In this document: positions 49,865-59,500 of the stretch, piece by piece
Layout of the letters: every line of letters begins with the position of its first letter
Numbering within the stretch: the first letter of the stretch is position 1
Source of the DNA: Nitrobium sp046350935
GTDB taxonomy: Bacteria; Nitrospirota; Thermodesulfovibrionia; Thermodesulfovibrionales; Dissulfurispiraceae
Reading direction: 5' to 3'
Length of the DNA stretch: 64,000 nt
Assembly (NCBI GenBank): GCA_046350935.1
Contig: JAXLZK010000022.1
Location: 1-64,000 of the forward strand
The notes under the pieces: model-generated
The model's input: the letters and a program-made list of their open reading frames with translations, nothing else
Told to the model about the DNA's origin: nothing
The model's database searches: none
Translations under genes and position numbers: made by a program

Positions 49865-49893
49865 GTGACATCGGGGGAATTACCGTATATAAT
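49865..49893 (+). promoter_or_regulatory. Sigma-70 promoter of the histidine kinase gene
   Basis: GTGACA (49865-49870), a 17-base spacer and TATAAT (49888-49893) lie about 48 bases before the ATG at 49942. Confidence 0.75.
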
Positions 49894-49941
49894 TGAATAA
49901 TACATAGGAAATTCATAACGTGGAAGGGCCCGGTATTCCGT

Positions 49942-51287
49942 ATGGTAACCACAACCTACATTATCGAACGGATCGAAAGCAAAAAGCACGATTACCGGCA
50001 GTACGATTTTCTTCCCACGGAAAACAACGCCATCATGACGTTCTTCGATCTGGCTCAGGAGTTCGACGGTATCGACGATTTCTATGCCCTCTGCGTCGGC
50101 ATCCCCAAGGTCTTCTTTCAGCTCGAATCCAGGCTGTACCTGATGGACCCGAAATACAACGAATTGCTTCTTGTGGCGAAGACGGAGCATCCCGAGGAGG
50201 GGCTGCATACTCCTCCCCCCACCGAGCTGCAGCCCAACGGGACTCCCTATCATCAAGGCCGCAGCCTGGTGGCAACCATACGGGGGAAGAAGTTCCTGAT
50301 CGATCAGCTCCCCTTTAAGATTACCGACGACGTCCTCGGATTCCTAGAGGTGTATCCTGCCGACGCGCTGGGTCCGCATCAGGAGTTCTTTTTCGAGAAA
50401 TTTGCGAACCGCATCGGTTTCAATATCCATAACCGTTTCCTCATGGAGAAGAATACGGAGCATCTGAAGTTCATCCGCACCCTCGTCGCGGACATCGAGC
50501 ACAATATCATCGTCCCGAACATGGTCTACAAGCTCTTCCTGCGCCGCCTGAAAGGAAAGATCACGAAGAACAAGGAGATTGAGGAGCTCCTCTCGCGCTG
50601 CTCCGCCGCCTCTCCGGAAGAACGGGCCTGTCTGGAGAGAATACGGGCGGAGATGCGGGATGTGAACCACAGCCTTACGGACGAGTTCGACAATATCGAG
50701 AAGCATTACCGGAACATGAGCCTTTTCCTCGAAACGCTGCTGCGCCGGAGCCATTTCGACCAGGGCCGGCTTACCGCCCGTACGAAGCAGTGCAATATGA
50801 AACGGGACGTCGTCCTCCCGCAATTGGAGCGCTACATGGAGCAGTTCCAGGACAGGGGAATAACGGTGGACGACCGGTTCAGCGGCATGCCGGAAGAGGA
50901 GATTATCAGCGTGGTGGATGTGGGGCTGATGGCCCAGGTATACGCCAACCTCTTCTCAAATGCCCTGAAGTATACCGAGGAAGTCACCACCGGGTCCGGG
51001 GAGAGGATACAGTGCATCTCCTACGGCCACGAGATCATCAAGGATTTCTTCGGCCCCGGCAGAGACGGGGTGAAGTTCAATGTATTCAGCAGCGGCCCGC
51101 ATATAGCGCCTGAGGAGCGGGGGCGGCTCTTCGAGGAGGAGTTCCGCGCCAGCAACGTGGACAACAAGCCGGGCACAGGGCTGGGCCTTGCGTTCATCAG
51201 GAACGCGCCGTGGAGATCCATGGCGGCGTGGTAGGATACGAACCCACCCAGTACGGGAATAACTTCTATTTCATTCTGCCGAGATAA
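49942..51287 (+). CDS. GAF-like sensor histidine kinase, C-terminal frameshift
   Basis: The N-terminal part (about 20-175) is GAF-like, with no membrane helix, so the kinase is cytoplasmic. A variant dimerisation box follows (VADIEHNIIVPNMVYKLF, about 183-200), then a coiled coil and an ATPase domain with the N-box YANLFSNALKYTEE and GTGLGLAFIR. The reading frame stops early at 51234; a two-base shift near 51205-51210 restores AVEIHGG and an ending NNFYFILPR, with stop at 51285-51287, as in normal kinases. The frameshift is probably a sequence error. No response regulator gene is adjacent. Confidence 0.82.
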
Positions 51288-51296
51288 CCTTTTAGC

Positions 51297-51431
51297 AGGA
51301 TGCTGAAAAGTCTTTTCGCTGTTATTGCGAGCGGAGCGAAGCAATCTCCTTTTTGGAGAATTCAACAGCCTAGAGATTGCTTCGTCGCAAAAAGCTCCTC
51401 GCAATGACATTTCGAGAGTTTTCAGCACCCT
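51297..51431. repeat. MITE-like element with inverted ends
   Basis: The ends AGGATGCTGAAAAGTCT (51297-51313) and AGAGTTTTCAGCACCCT (51415-51431) are inverted repeats matching at 14 of 17 bases. Inside lie GCGAAGCAATCTC and GAGATTGCTTCGTCGC, plus ATTGCGAGC and GCTCCTCGCAAT, giving nested palindromes. Elements of this kind are common non-coding repeats in bacterial genomes. It separates the kinase gene from tex. Confidence 0.75.
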
Positions 51432-51548
51432 AATCTCCTTCCTTTTCCCGCCTCTGTCTTTACTCGGGGCTCCGCCGTCTGGTAGGCTATCAGTTCTTTA
51501 CTCCCAAAGAAGACCGATTCCCCAGGAAAAAACCGAACAGAGGAGACA

Positions 51549-53714
51549 ATGAACGAGGCACATCTTGTTGTTATAGCGAAAGAACTAACGCTGCCGCCGA
51601 AGCAGGTCAGGGCGGCAGCCCTGCTGCTTGCAGAGGGGGCCACCGTACCTTTTATCGCCCGCTACCGGAAAGAGGCCACCGGCAGCCTCGACGAGGTGGC
51701 TGTCGCCGCCATCCGCGACCGTCTTGCCCAACTGGACGAGCTCGACAAGCGGCGGGAGGCGATCCTGAGCGCGCTGGAGGAGCGGGGCCAGCTTACCGAT
51801 GCGCTGAAGGAAAAGATCCTTGCTGCAGAGACTCTTGCCGTTCTGGAGGACATTTACCTCCCCTACCGCCCCAAACGCCGCACCCGGGCGACCATCGCCC
51901 GGGAAAAGGGCCTGGAGCCCCTCGCTGAAATCGTTTTCGCCCAGGACGAAAGGGACCCCGCAGCGGAAGCGGCGGCCTTCGTCGATGCGGAAAAGGGGGT
52001 GGAGACGGCGGAGGACGCCCTTGCAGGCGCCCGGGACATCATCGCCGAAAGGGTGAGCGAGGACCAGGGCTCCCGGGGACAGATGCGCGGGCTGTATCAA
52101 GCCAAAGGGGCCTTCCTCTCGAAAGTAATAAAGGGCAAGGAGGAAGAGGGAATAAAATACAAGGACTATTACGACTGGCAGGAGCCGGTGGGCAGGGCCC
52201 CCTCCCACAGGGTCCTCGCCATGAGGCGGGGGGAGAAGGAGGGTTTCCTGATACTGCGTGTCTCTCCCCCCGAGGAGGACGCACTGGCGGTCCTGGAGCG
52301 CCTTTTCGTAAAAGGCGACGGTCTTTCTTCCCGTCAGGTAAGAACGGCGGTGCACGACAGCTACAAGAGGCTCCTCTCCCTGTCCATGGAAACGGAGATT
52401 CGTCTTGCCGCGAAGGAAAAGGCGGACGAGGAGGCGATCCGTGTTTTTGCGGAGAACCTCCGCCAGCTCCTTCTCGCCTCTCCCCTGGGACAGAAGAGGG
52501 TGCTCGCCATCGACCCCGGCTTTCGCACCGGCTGCAAAGTGGTCTGTCTCGACCGCCAGGGGAAACTAGTGCATACGGATACCGTCTATCCCCACCAATC
52601 GGAGAGGCTCACCACCGAAGCCGCCGCGAAGCTGAGGGGCCTGTGCGAGCAGTTCCAGGTGGAGGCCGTTGCGATCGGGAACGGCACGGCGAGCAGGGAA
52701 ACGGAGTCTTTCGTGCGCTCCCTCGGCCTTCCGCGGGCGATCCAGGTGGTCATGGTGAACGAGAGCGGGGCCTCCATCTATTCAGCCTCGGAAACGGCCC
52801 GTGAGGAGTTTCCTGACCACGATGTAACGGTGCGCGGTTCCGTCTCGATCGGCAGGCGGCTTATGGACCCCCTCGCTGAACTGGTGAAGATCGACCCGAA
52901 ATCCATCGGAGTGGGGCAGTACCAGCACGATGTGGACCAGGGGGCGCTGAAGCGGAGCCTCGACGACGTGGTGATCAGCTGCGTGAACAGGGTGGGAGTG
53001 GAGGTGAATACCGCCAGCAAGCACCTTCTCACCTATGTTTCGGGGCTCGGTCCGCAGCTTGCCGCGAATATCGTCGCCTACCGGAATGAAAACGGACCCT
53101 TCCGCTCCCGGGAGGAGCTGAAGAAGGTTTCCCGCCTCGGACCGAAGGCTTTTGAACAGGCGGCCGGGTTCCTGCGCATCCGGGACGGGGAGAACCCCCT
53201 CGATGCGAGCGCAGTGCATCCCGAGAGCTACTCTGTTGTGGAGGCCATGGCCCGCGATGGGGGCTGCTCGGTTTCGGACCTCATGCGCGACGAGGGCCTC
53301 AGGAAAAAGATCCGCCTTGAAACGTATGTTTCGGATACCGTCGGACTGCCCACATTGAATGACATCATGTCCGAGCTCTCGAAGCCCGGCCGCGATCCCC
53401 GCGAGCAGTTCGAAGCGTTTGCGTTCGCGGAGGGGATCGATACGATCGGGGAGGTGAAGCCCGGGATGCGTCTGCCCGGGATCGTCACCAACATAACGGC
53501 CTTCGGAGTCTTTGTGGACATCGGGGTGCACCAGGACGGACTGGTGCATATCAGCGAGCTGGCCGACACCTTCGTGAAGAACCCGGCGGACGTGGTGAAG
53601 GTGCATCAGAAGGTGACCGTCACTGTTCTGGCCGTGGATCTGCAGCGGAAGCGCATTTCCCTTTCGCTGAAGAAGGGAAGGTCTGGAATTGACATTTCGG
53701 GGCATACTTCTTAA
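51549..53714 (+). CDS. tex: Tex-family RNA-binding transcription accessory protein
   Basis: The 721-residue protein matches Tex along its length. It has the N-terminal helical region VPFIARYRKEATGSLDE, the YqgF-like nuclease-fold domain AIDPGFRTGCKVVCLD (about 320-335), the helix-hairpin-helix region (LGPQLAANIVAYRNENGPF) and a C-terminal S1 RNA-binding domain (about 635-710, GIVTNITAFGVFVDIGVHQDGLVH split over two strands). Tex is a conserved cytoplasmic nucleic-acid-binding factor linked to transcription. GAGGAG precedes the ATG. The gene stands between the MITE-like repeat and plsC. Confidence 0.96.
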   Translation: MNEAHLVVIAKELTLPPKQVRAAALLLAEGATVPFIARYRKEATGSLDEVAVAAIRDRLAQLDELDKRREAILSALEERGQLTDALKEKILAAETLAVLEDIYLPYRPKRRTRATIAREKGLEPLAEIVFAQDERDPAAEAAAFVDAEKGVETAEDALAGARDIIAERVSEDQGSRGQMRGLYQAKGAFLSKVIKGKEEEGIKYKDYYDWQEPVGRAPSHRVLAMRRGEKEGFLILRVSPPEEDALAVLERLFVKGDGLSSRQVRTAVHDSYKRLLSLSMETEIRLAAKEKADEEAIRVFAENLRQLLLASPLGQKRVLAIDPGFRTGCKVVCLDRQGKLVHTDTVYPHQSERLTTEAAAKLRGLCEQFQVEAVAIGNGTASRETESFVRSLGLPRAIQVVMVNESGASIYSASETAREEFPDHDVTVRGSVSIGRRLMDPLAELVKIDPKSIGVGQYQHDVDQGALKRSLDDVVISCVNRVGVEVNTASKHLLTYVSGLGPQLAANIVAYRNENGPFRSREELKKVSRLGPKAFEQAAGFLRIRDGENPLDASAVHPESYSVVEAMARDGGCSVSDLMRDEGLRKKIRLETYVSDTVGLPTLNDIMSELSKPGRDPREQFEAFAFAEGIDTIGEVKPGMRLPGIVTNITAFGVFVDIGVHQDGLVHISELADTFVKNPADVVKVHQKVTVTVLAVDLQRKRISLSLKKGRSGIDISGHTS

Positions 53715-53762
53715 AGTACCCTGATCTGTATCTGCTTTCAGTCCAGCACCAAGGAGTTTTGA

Positions 53763-54545
53763 ATGGAGAAGATTATCGGGCCGGATGGCGCCTACCGGAC
53801 CGCCGCCCGCACCCTTTCGCTTCCGGCGCGCCTCGCCCCTTCCGCCGCCTTTTACCGGCAGGTCCTCGGTGTCGTGCTCCGTGCCGGCCGCCGGGCGAGG
53901 CAGGGGTGCTACGGAACAAAGGAATGGGCGGAGAGCAGCCTCGAAATCCTCCGCGCACTTGAGAGCGTCGGCGTTGCCGTTGAAGTGACCGGCGCGGAGA
54001 ATTTCATCGACCTCTCCGGTCCCTGTATTTTCGTCGGAAACCACATGAGCACCCTCGAGACGTTTGTCCTTCCCTGCCTAATCGCCCCCTACCGGGACCT
54101 GACGTTCGTCGTCAAGCAGAGCCTGATCGAGTACCCTGTCTTCCGGCATGTCATGAGGTCGCGGGACCCTGTGGTGGTGGGCCGCACCAATCCGCGCGAC
54201 GACCTCAAGGCGGTCCTGGAGGGCGGGACAGAGCGGCTGCAGTCCGGCAGGTCGATCGTGATCTTTCCCCAGACCACGCGGACTACGGTGTTCGACCCCT
54301 CCTCGTTCAATACGATCGGGGTGAAGCTTGCGAAGAAGGCGGGGGTTCCCGTCGTCCCGCTCGCGCTGAAGACCGACGCGTGGGGAAACGGAAAACGGCT
54401 GAAGGATTTCGGCAGGATCGACCCCTCAAAAACGGTGCGCTTCGCTTTCGCAAGGCCCGTTTGCATCGGCGAACGCGGGGCTGAGGAGCACGCCGGGATT
54501 GTTGCCTATATTACGGAAAGACTGAGAGAGTGGGGGGCGGTGTAG
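53763..54545 (+). CDS. PlsC-like acyltransferase with variant motif
   Basis: The 260-residue protein has the lysophospholipid acyltransferase fold. Motif I is NHMSTLE (His94 to Glu99), that is HX4E instead of the usual HX4D. The third motif is FPQTTRT (168-174) in place of FPEGTRS. Other blocks (FVVKQSLIEYPVFRHVMRS, VPVVPLALKTDAWGNG) fit the family. It likely transfers an acyl chain to a lysophospholipid or another alcohol. AAGGAG precedes the ATG. Its 3' end overlaps the convergent cyclase gene by 35 bases. Confidence 0.85.
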   Translation: MEKIIGPDGAYRTAARTLSLPARLAPSAAFYRQVLGVVLRAGRRARQGCYGTKEWAESSLEILRALESVGVAVEVTGAENFIDLSGPCIFVGNHMSTLETFVLPCLIAPYRDLTFVVKQSLIEYPVFRHVMRSRDPVVVGRTNPRDDLKAVLEGGTERLQSGRSIVIFPQTTRTTVFDPSSFNTIGVKLAKKAGVPVVPLALKTDAWGNGKRLKDFGRIDPSKTVRFAFARPVCIGERGAEEHAGIVAYITERLREWGAV

Positions 54546-56388
54546 TTTCTTTCTCCACCCTGTTTCTCCCCTTCTCTTTTGCACGGTAGAGGGCGCTGTC
54601 GGCCCGCCCGATAAGGCTGTCCACCGAATCTCCCTCCCTCAGCTCGGTGACTCCGCCGCTCACGGTAATCCGCCCGGCATTGTCAAAAGAGTGGCTTTCG
54701 ATTGTCTGCCGGATCTTCTCGGCGAGATCGAGCGCGCCCTGCAGGGTGGTTTCCGGGGCGCAGAGAATAAATTCTTCACCCCCGTACCGCGCAAAGACAT
54801 CCGCTTTCCTGATGTTTTTCTCCACCTCCTGCACCAGGGATTTCAGAACGGCGTCTCCCCTTTCGTGCCCGTAGGTGTCATTTACCACCTTGAAATGGTC
54901 GATGTCGAACATGAACAAAGAGAGCGGACGTCCGTACCTCCTGGCCTGCTCCACGCCTCCTCTCAGGAAATCGAAAAACTTCCTCCTGTTGTAGATGTTC
55001 GTCAGGGGGTCCCTCTCCGCCAGCTCCCGCAGCTTCTCTTCAGCCCGGATGCGCTCGGTAATATCCTTTGCCGTGGAGACGTAATGGGTGATGGCTCCGC
55101 GGCTGTCCCGTATGGGGGCGATGGTGTGCTCGTCGTAGAACAGCTCGCCGCTTTTCTTCCTGTTGAGGAAGACGGCCCGGTAGACCTTTCCTGCGAGGAG
55201 CTCGTCCCAGAGCCGCTGGTAGAACTGCATGTCGTGCTCCCCCGATTTGAGGATGTTCGGGGTCTTCCCGATGGCCTCTTCCTTCGTGTACCCGGTGTTC
55301 GCTTCAAAGGCGGGGTTCACGTATTCGATGATGCCGTCCTTATCGGTGATGACAATGCTGTCCGCAGTCCCTTCCACGGCGGCGGAGAGTTTCCGCATCT
55401 CCTCCTCGGCCTTCTTGTGGTCGGTGATGTCCTCGGCTGAACAGACGATGCTGGTGATCCTGCCGTCGAACAGGAGAGGGGCCGCGCTGCACGCGATGAC
55501 CCTTTTCGTTCCGTCCTGCCGGACGATCTCCGTTTCATGCCGTGCCAGGGTCATCCCTTTTACCGACACGTTGATGAACTGCTGGTTGATGTCAGGAAGG
55601 GCAGCGGGAGAGACCAGGAGGGAAAACGGCTTGCCGATCAGTTCGGTGGGGCTGTACCCGGTGATTTCAGAGGTGCGGCGGTTCATACGGACGAACCTCC
55701 CCTCGAGATCGATGACGTAGAGGGCATTGGTGACGTTGTCCATTATCTTTTCAAGAAAATCCTTCGATTTCTTGATCGCCTCCTCCATCTGCCTCTCCTG
55801 GGTGACGTCCTTCAGGGTCCCCATGGTGGCGGTCCCGCCCTGGTAGGGAATGAGCCTGATAACCGTATGCACGCGTATCCGGGTGCTCTTGTCCTTGTGC
55901 AGCAGGCTGAATTCGTACTCGTTGGGCACCTCTTCTCCCCTGAGACGGCGCATATAGCGGTCGCGGATGGTGGGGAGGTCCTCCGGCGCCACCATTTGCT
56001 GGAAGTCCATTCCGATAATCTCCTCCGGTGAGCAGCCTGCCTTGGCGGCGAGGGCCCTGTTGACGAAGCGGAGCCGGGAATTCTGGACGATGAAAATGCC
56101 ATCCTGCATATGCTCCACCAGGGTGCGGTACAGCTCTTCGGACTGGCGGAAGACCTCTTCGGCCCTCCGGGAGCGGGTGAAAGAGCGGGAGAGCAGAAAG
56201 CCGAAGACGATGGTGACGAAGATGACGGCCACCCTGAAGTAGAGCTCCGCCGGGGTCAGGGAGAAGAGGATGGTGTCGAGAAAGGATTTGCCCGAAGCGA
56301 TGAAGAGGAAGTCCAGGACCGCGTTGAGCACCCAAGTAGCAAAGCCTGCCGCAACGGACAGGAGGATTATTTTAAGGTCGGTTCTCAT
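54511..56388 (-). CDS. Membrane multi-PAS diguanylate cyclase
   Basis: The 625-residue protein has two N-terminal membrane helices (about 9-27 and 42-64), three PAS domains (about 80-200, 205-325 and 330-450, the last with PAC-type ITHYVSTAKDITERIRAEE) and a C-terminal GGDEF domain. The active site is ARYGGEEF, with an RKAD I-site five residues before it. It should make c-di-GMP in response to signals at its PAS domains. A TTGACT-16-TATAAT promoter lies upstream. It is convergent with plsC and divergent from nifJ. Confidence 0.94.
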   Translation of the reverse strand: MRTDLKIILLSVAAGFATWVLNAVLDFLFIASGKSFLDTILFSLTPAELYFRVAVIFVTIVFGFLLSRSFTRSRRAEEVFRQSEELYRTLVEHMQDGIFIVQNSRLRFVNRALAAKAGCSPEEIIGMDFQQMVAPEDLPTIRDRYMRRLRGEEVPNEYEFSLLHKDKSTRIRVHTVIRLIPYQGGTATMGTLKDVTQERQMEEAIKKSKDFLEKIMDNVTNALYVIDLEGRFVRMNRRTSEITGYSPTELIGKPFSLLVSPAALPDINQQFINVSVKGMTLARHETEIVRQDGTKRVIACSAAPLLFDGRITSIVCSAEDITDHKKAEEEMRKLSAAVEGTADSIVITDKDGIIEYVNPAFEANTGYTKEEAIGKTPNILKSGEHDMQFYQRLWDELLAGKVYRAVFLNRKKSGELFYDEHTIAPIRDSRGAITHYVSTAKDITERIRAEEKLRELAERDPLTNIYNRRKFFDFLRGGVEQARRYGRPLSLFMFDIDHFKVVNDTYGHERGDAVLKSLVQEVEKNIRKADVFARYGGEEFILCAPETTLQGALDLAEKIRQTIESHSFDNAGRITVSGGVTELREGDSVDSLIGRADSALYRAKEKGRNRVEKETTPPPTLSVFP

Positions 56389-56415
56389 GGGGAATTTTCA
56401 AGTGAACGATTTTCT

Positions 56416-56443
56416 ATTATACATTTGGCGAGTGGAAAGTCAA
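56416..56443 (-). promoter_or_regulatory. Promoter of the multi-PAS cyclase gene
   Basis: On the minus strand TTGACT (56438-56443), a 16-base spacer and TATAAT (56416-56421) lie about 28 bases before the ATG at 56388. Confidence 0.75.
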
Positions 56444-56510
56444 AGGAAATTTGCGGTGCCGGGATTGCTGCCGATGCCTGCACCTGATTTCCATTCCTCC
56501 CGTTATCGCC

Positions 56511-56516
56511 TATAAT
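56511..56516 (+). promoter_or_regulatory. -10 box of nifJ
   Basis: TATAAT lies 32 bases before the ATG at 56549. The -35 region (TTTCCA) is weak, so activation may be needed. Confidence 0.55.
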
Positions 56517-56548
56517 TTAGGTAAGACAAAAGGGGCGGGGAGGTCGGA

Positions 56549-59500
56549 ATGGGCAGGAAGGTCGTTACCGTAGACGGCTGCACCGCATGCGCCCATGTGG
56601 TGCATGCCACCAATGAAATCATCACCATCTATCCCATCACCCCCTCTACTCCCATCGCGCAGATCTGCGACGAAAAATCCGCAGTGGGGAAGGTAAACAT
56701 CTGGGGGACGGTGCCCCGGGTGAGCCAGATGCAGTCGGAGGCGGGAGTGGCGGGGGCGGTGCATGGGTCTCTCACCACAGGCGCCCTGGCGACCACGGTC
56801 TCCGCATCCCAGGGCCTGCTGCTCATCATTCCGGTGATGTACAAGATAGCGGGGGAGCTCACCCCCACGGTGTTCCATGTTACCGCCCGCTCGCTTGCTT
56901 GTCAGGGCCTTTCCATCTTCGGGGACCATTCCGACGTGATGGCGGCGCGCGCCACCGGATTCGCCCTGCTCTGCTCGCGCGATGTTCAGGAGGCGATGGA
57001 TTTCGCTCTGCTCGCGCAGGCGGCCAGTCTCGAATCGAGAGTGCCCTTCCTCCACTTTTTCGATGGGTTCAGGACCTCCCACGAGATCAGGAAGATCGAA
57101 GAGCTCACCTTCGACGACATGCGGGCGATGATCGACGACAACCTTGTCCTTGCGCACCGCATGCGGGGGCTCACGCCGGACCGCCCTTCGGTCCGGGGGA
57201 CTGCCCAGGACCCCGACGTCTATTTCCAGGGGCGGGAAACGGTCAACAGGTTCTATACCGCCGCCCCCTCTCTTGTGCAGAAGGCGATGGACAGGTTTGC
57301 TGACATTGTGGGCCGGCGGTACCGGCTCTTCGACTACTACGGGCATCCCGGGGCCGAGCGCGTCGCCGTGGTGCTGGGCTCGGCCGGGGAGACGCTCCTC
57401 GCCGCGCTCGACACGCTGAACGCCCGGGGCGAAAGGCTCGGGCTGGTGCAGGTCAGGCTTTATCGTCCCTTCTCCACGGAGGCCTTTGTCGAGGCGCTTC
57501 CCGCGAGCGTCCGCGCCATCGCCGTACTCGACCGCACCAAGGAGCCGGGGGCCATCGGAGAGCCCCTGTACCTCGACGTCCGCACCGCCATCGGTGAGGC
57601 CATGGACAGGGGAGCGGCTCGGTTTCCCCGTTATCCGAAGATCGCGGGGGGGCGCTACGGCCTCGGCTCGAAGGAGTTCACTCCCGCCATGGCGAAGGCG
57701 GTGTTCGACAACCTCGCGGAGGAAAGGCCGAAGAACCATTTCACCATCGGCATCGACGACGACGTGACCCGCTCCAGCCTCCCGTACGACGACTCCTTCC
57801 GCGTCGAGGGGAGCGCCACCTACCGCGCGCTCTTCTACGGCCTCGGCGCCGACGGCACCGTGGGGGCCAACAAAGACGCCATCAAAATCATCGGCACCGA
57901 AACGGACAACCACGCGCAGGCGTATTTCGTCTATGACTCGAAGAAGTCCGGCTCCGTCACCGTATCGCACCTCCGCTTCGGAGAGGACAGGATACGGAGC
58001 CCCTACCTCCTCCCCGACGCGAATTTCATCGCATGCCACAACCCCTCTTTCCTCGACCGGCTTGATATGCTCTCCCAGGCCGCCGAGGGGGCGGTGTTCC
58101 TGCTCACCACCCCCTATGGAAAGGATGAGGCGTGGGATACGCTGCCGGTGGAGGTGCAGGAGAAAATCATCGAAAAGAAGATGAAGATGTATGTCATCGA
58201 CGCCTTTTCCATCGCCGACGAAATAGGCCTCGGGACCAAGATCAATATGATCATGCAGACCGCCTTCTTCGTCATTTCCGGTATTCTGCCGAAGGAGCGG
58301 GCGGTGGCCGCGCTGAAGGACCAGATACAAAAGACGTACGGCAAGAAGGGACAGGCCGTGGTCTCGATGAATTTCGCTGCGGTGGACCGGGCGCTGGAGG
58401 GCATTGCGGAGGTGGCGGTGCCGGGCAGGGTCACCTCGCAGAAGCGGCAGCGGCCCCCGGTGCCGGAGAACGCCCCGGAGTTCGTAAGGAAGGTGACCGG
58501 CGTCCTGCTTGCCCGCAAGGGCAACAGCCTCCCCGTATCCGCCATCCCCTGCGACGGCACCTGGCCCACGGCGACCACTCAATACGAGAAGAGGAATATC
58601 GGCGTCTACATCCCTATCTGGGAGCCGCAGATCTGCATCCAGTGCGCCCTCTGCTCATTTGTCTGCCCCCACGCCACTATACGGCTGAACGCCTACGATC
58701 CCGCGCTGCTGAAGGAAGCTCCCCTGACCTTCAAGTCGGCGGACGCGAAGGGAAAGGAGCTGGAGGGGTTGAAATTCACGGTCCAGGTCGCCCCCGAGGA
58801 CTGCACCGGGTGCGGCTCCTGCGTCTACGTCTGTCCCGCCTTTGCCAAGGATGCGGAAGGGAAGAAGATCCCCGACTTCAAGGCGATCAACATGCGCTTC
58901 CAGGAAGAGCACCGGCATGCTGAGGTAGAGAACTATACCTTCTTCATGACGCTGCCCGAGTTGGACCCTTCCCGGTACAATCCCGCAACAGTAAAAGGAA
59001 GCCAGTTCCGCCGCTCCCTTTTCGAGTACCACAGCGCCTGCGCCGGATGCGGGGAGACCCCGCACATACGGCTCCTCACCCAGCTCTTCGGCGACCGCCT
59101 GCTCATCGCCAACGCCACCGGCTGCTCTTCCATCTACGGCGCGAACCTGCCCACCACCGCCTATGCAGTCCGGAATGACGGGAGGGGCCCCGCATGGTCC
59201 AACTCCCTGTTCGAGGACAACGCCGAGTTCGGGTACGGCATGAGGCAGACGGTCGACTTCTTTCAGGCGGAGGGCAGGGAGCTGCTCGAAAGCTTCGCAA
59301 AAAACCCCGCCTATCTCGACATGCGGGAGCTCCTCGCCGCGCTGCGGAGTGCTGACCAGTCCTCCCAGCAGGGCATCGAGGAGCAGCGCGCCTGCGTTGC
59401 GGTGCTGAAGGACAGGCTCGCGAAGGACCCGTCACCCGAAGCGAAGCGCTTCCGCTTTCTGGCCGACTACCTGGTGAGGAAATCGGTCTGGGCCGTCGGC

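Noticed and set aside
56510..58582. 690-residue minus-strand frame opposite nifJ
   Set aside because: The plus strand encodes a complete pyruvate:ferredoxin oxidoreductase; the antisense frame has no known motif.
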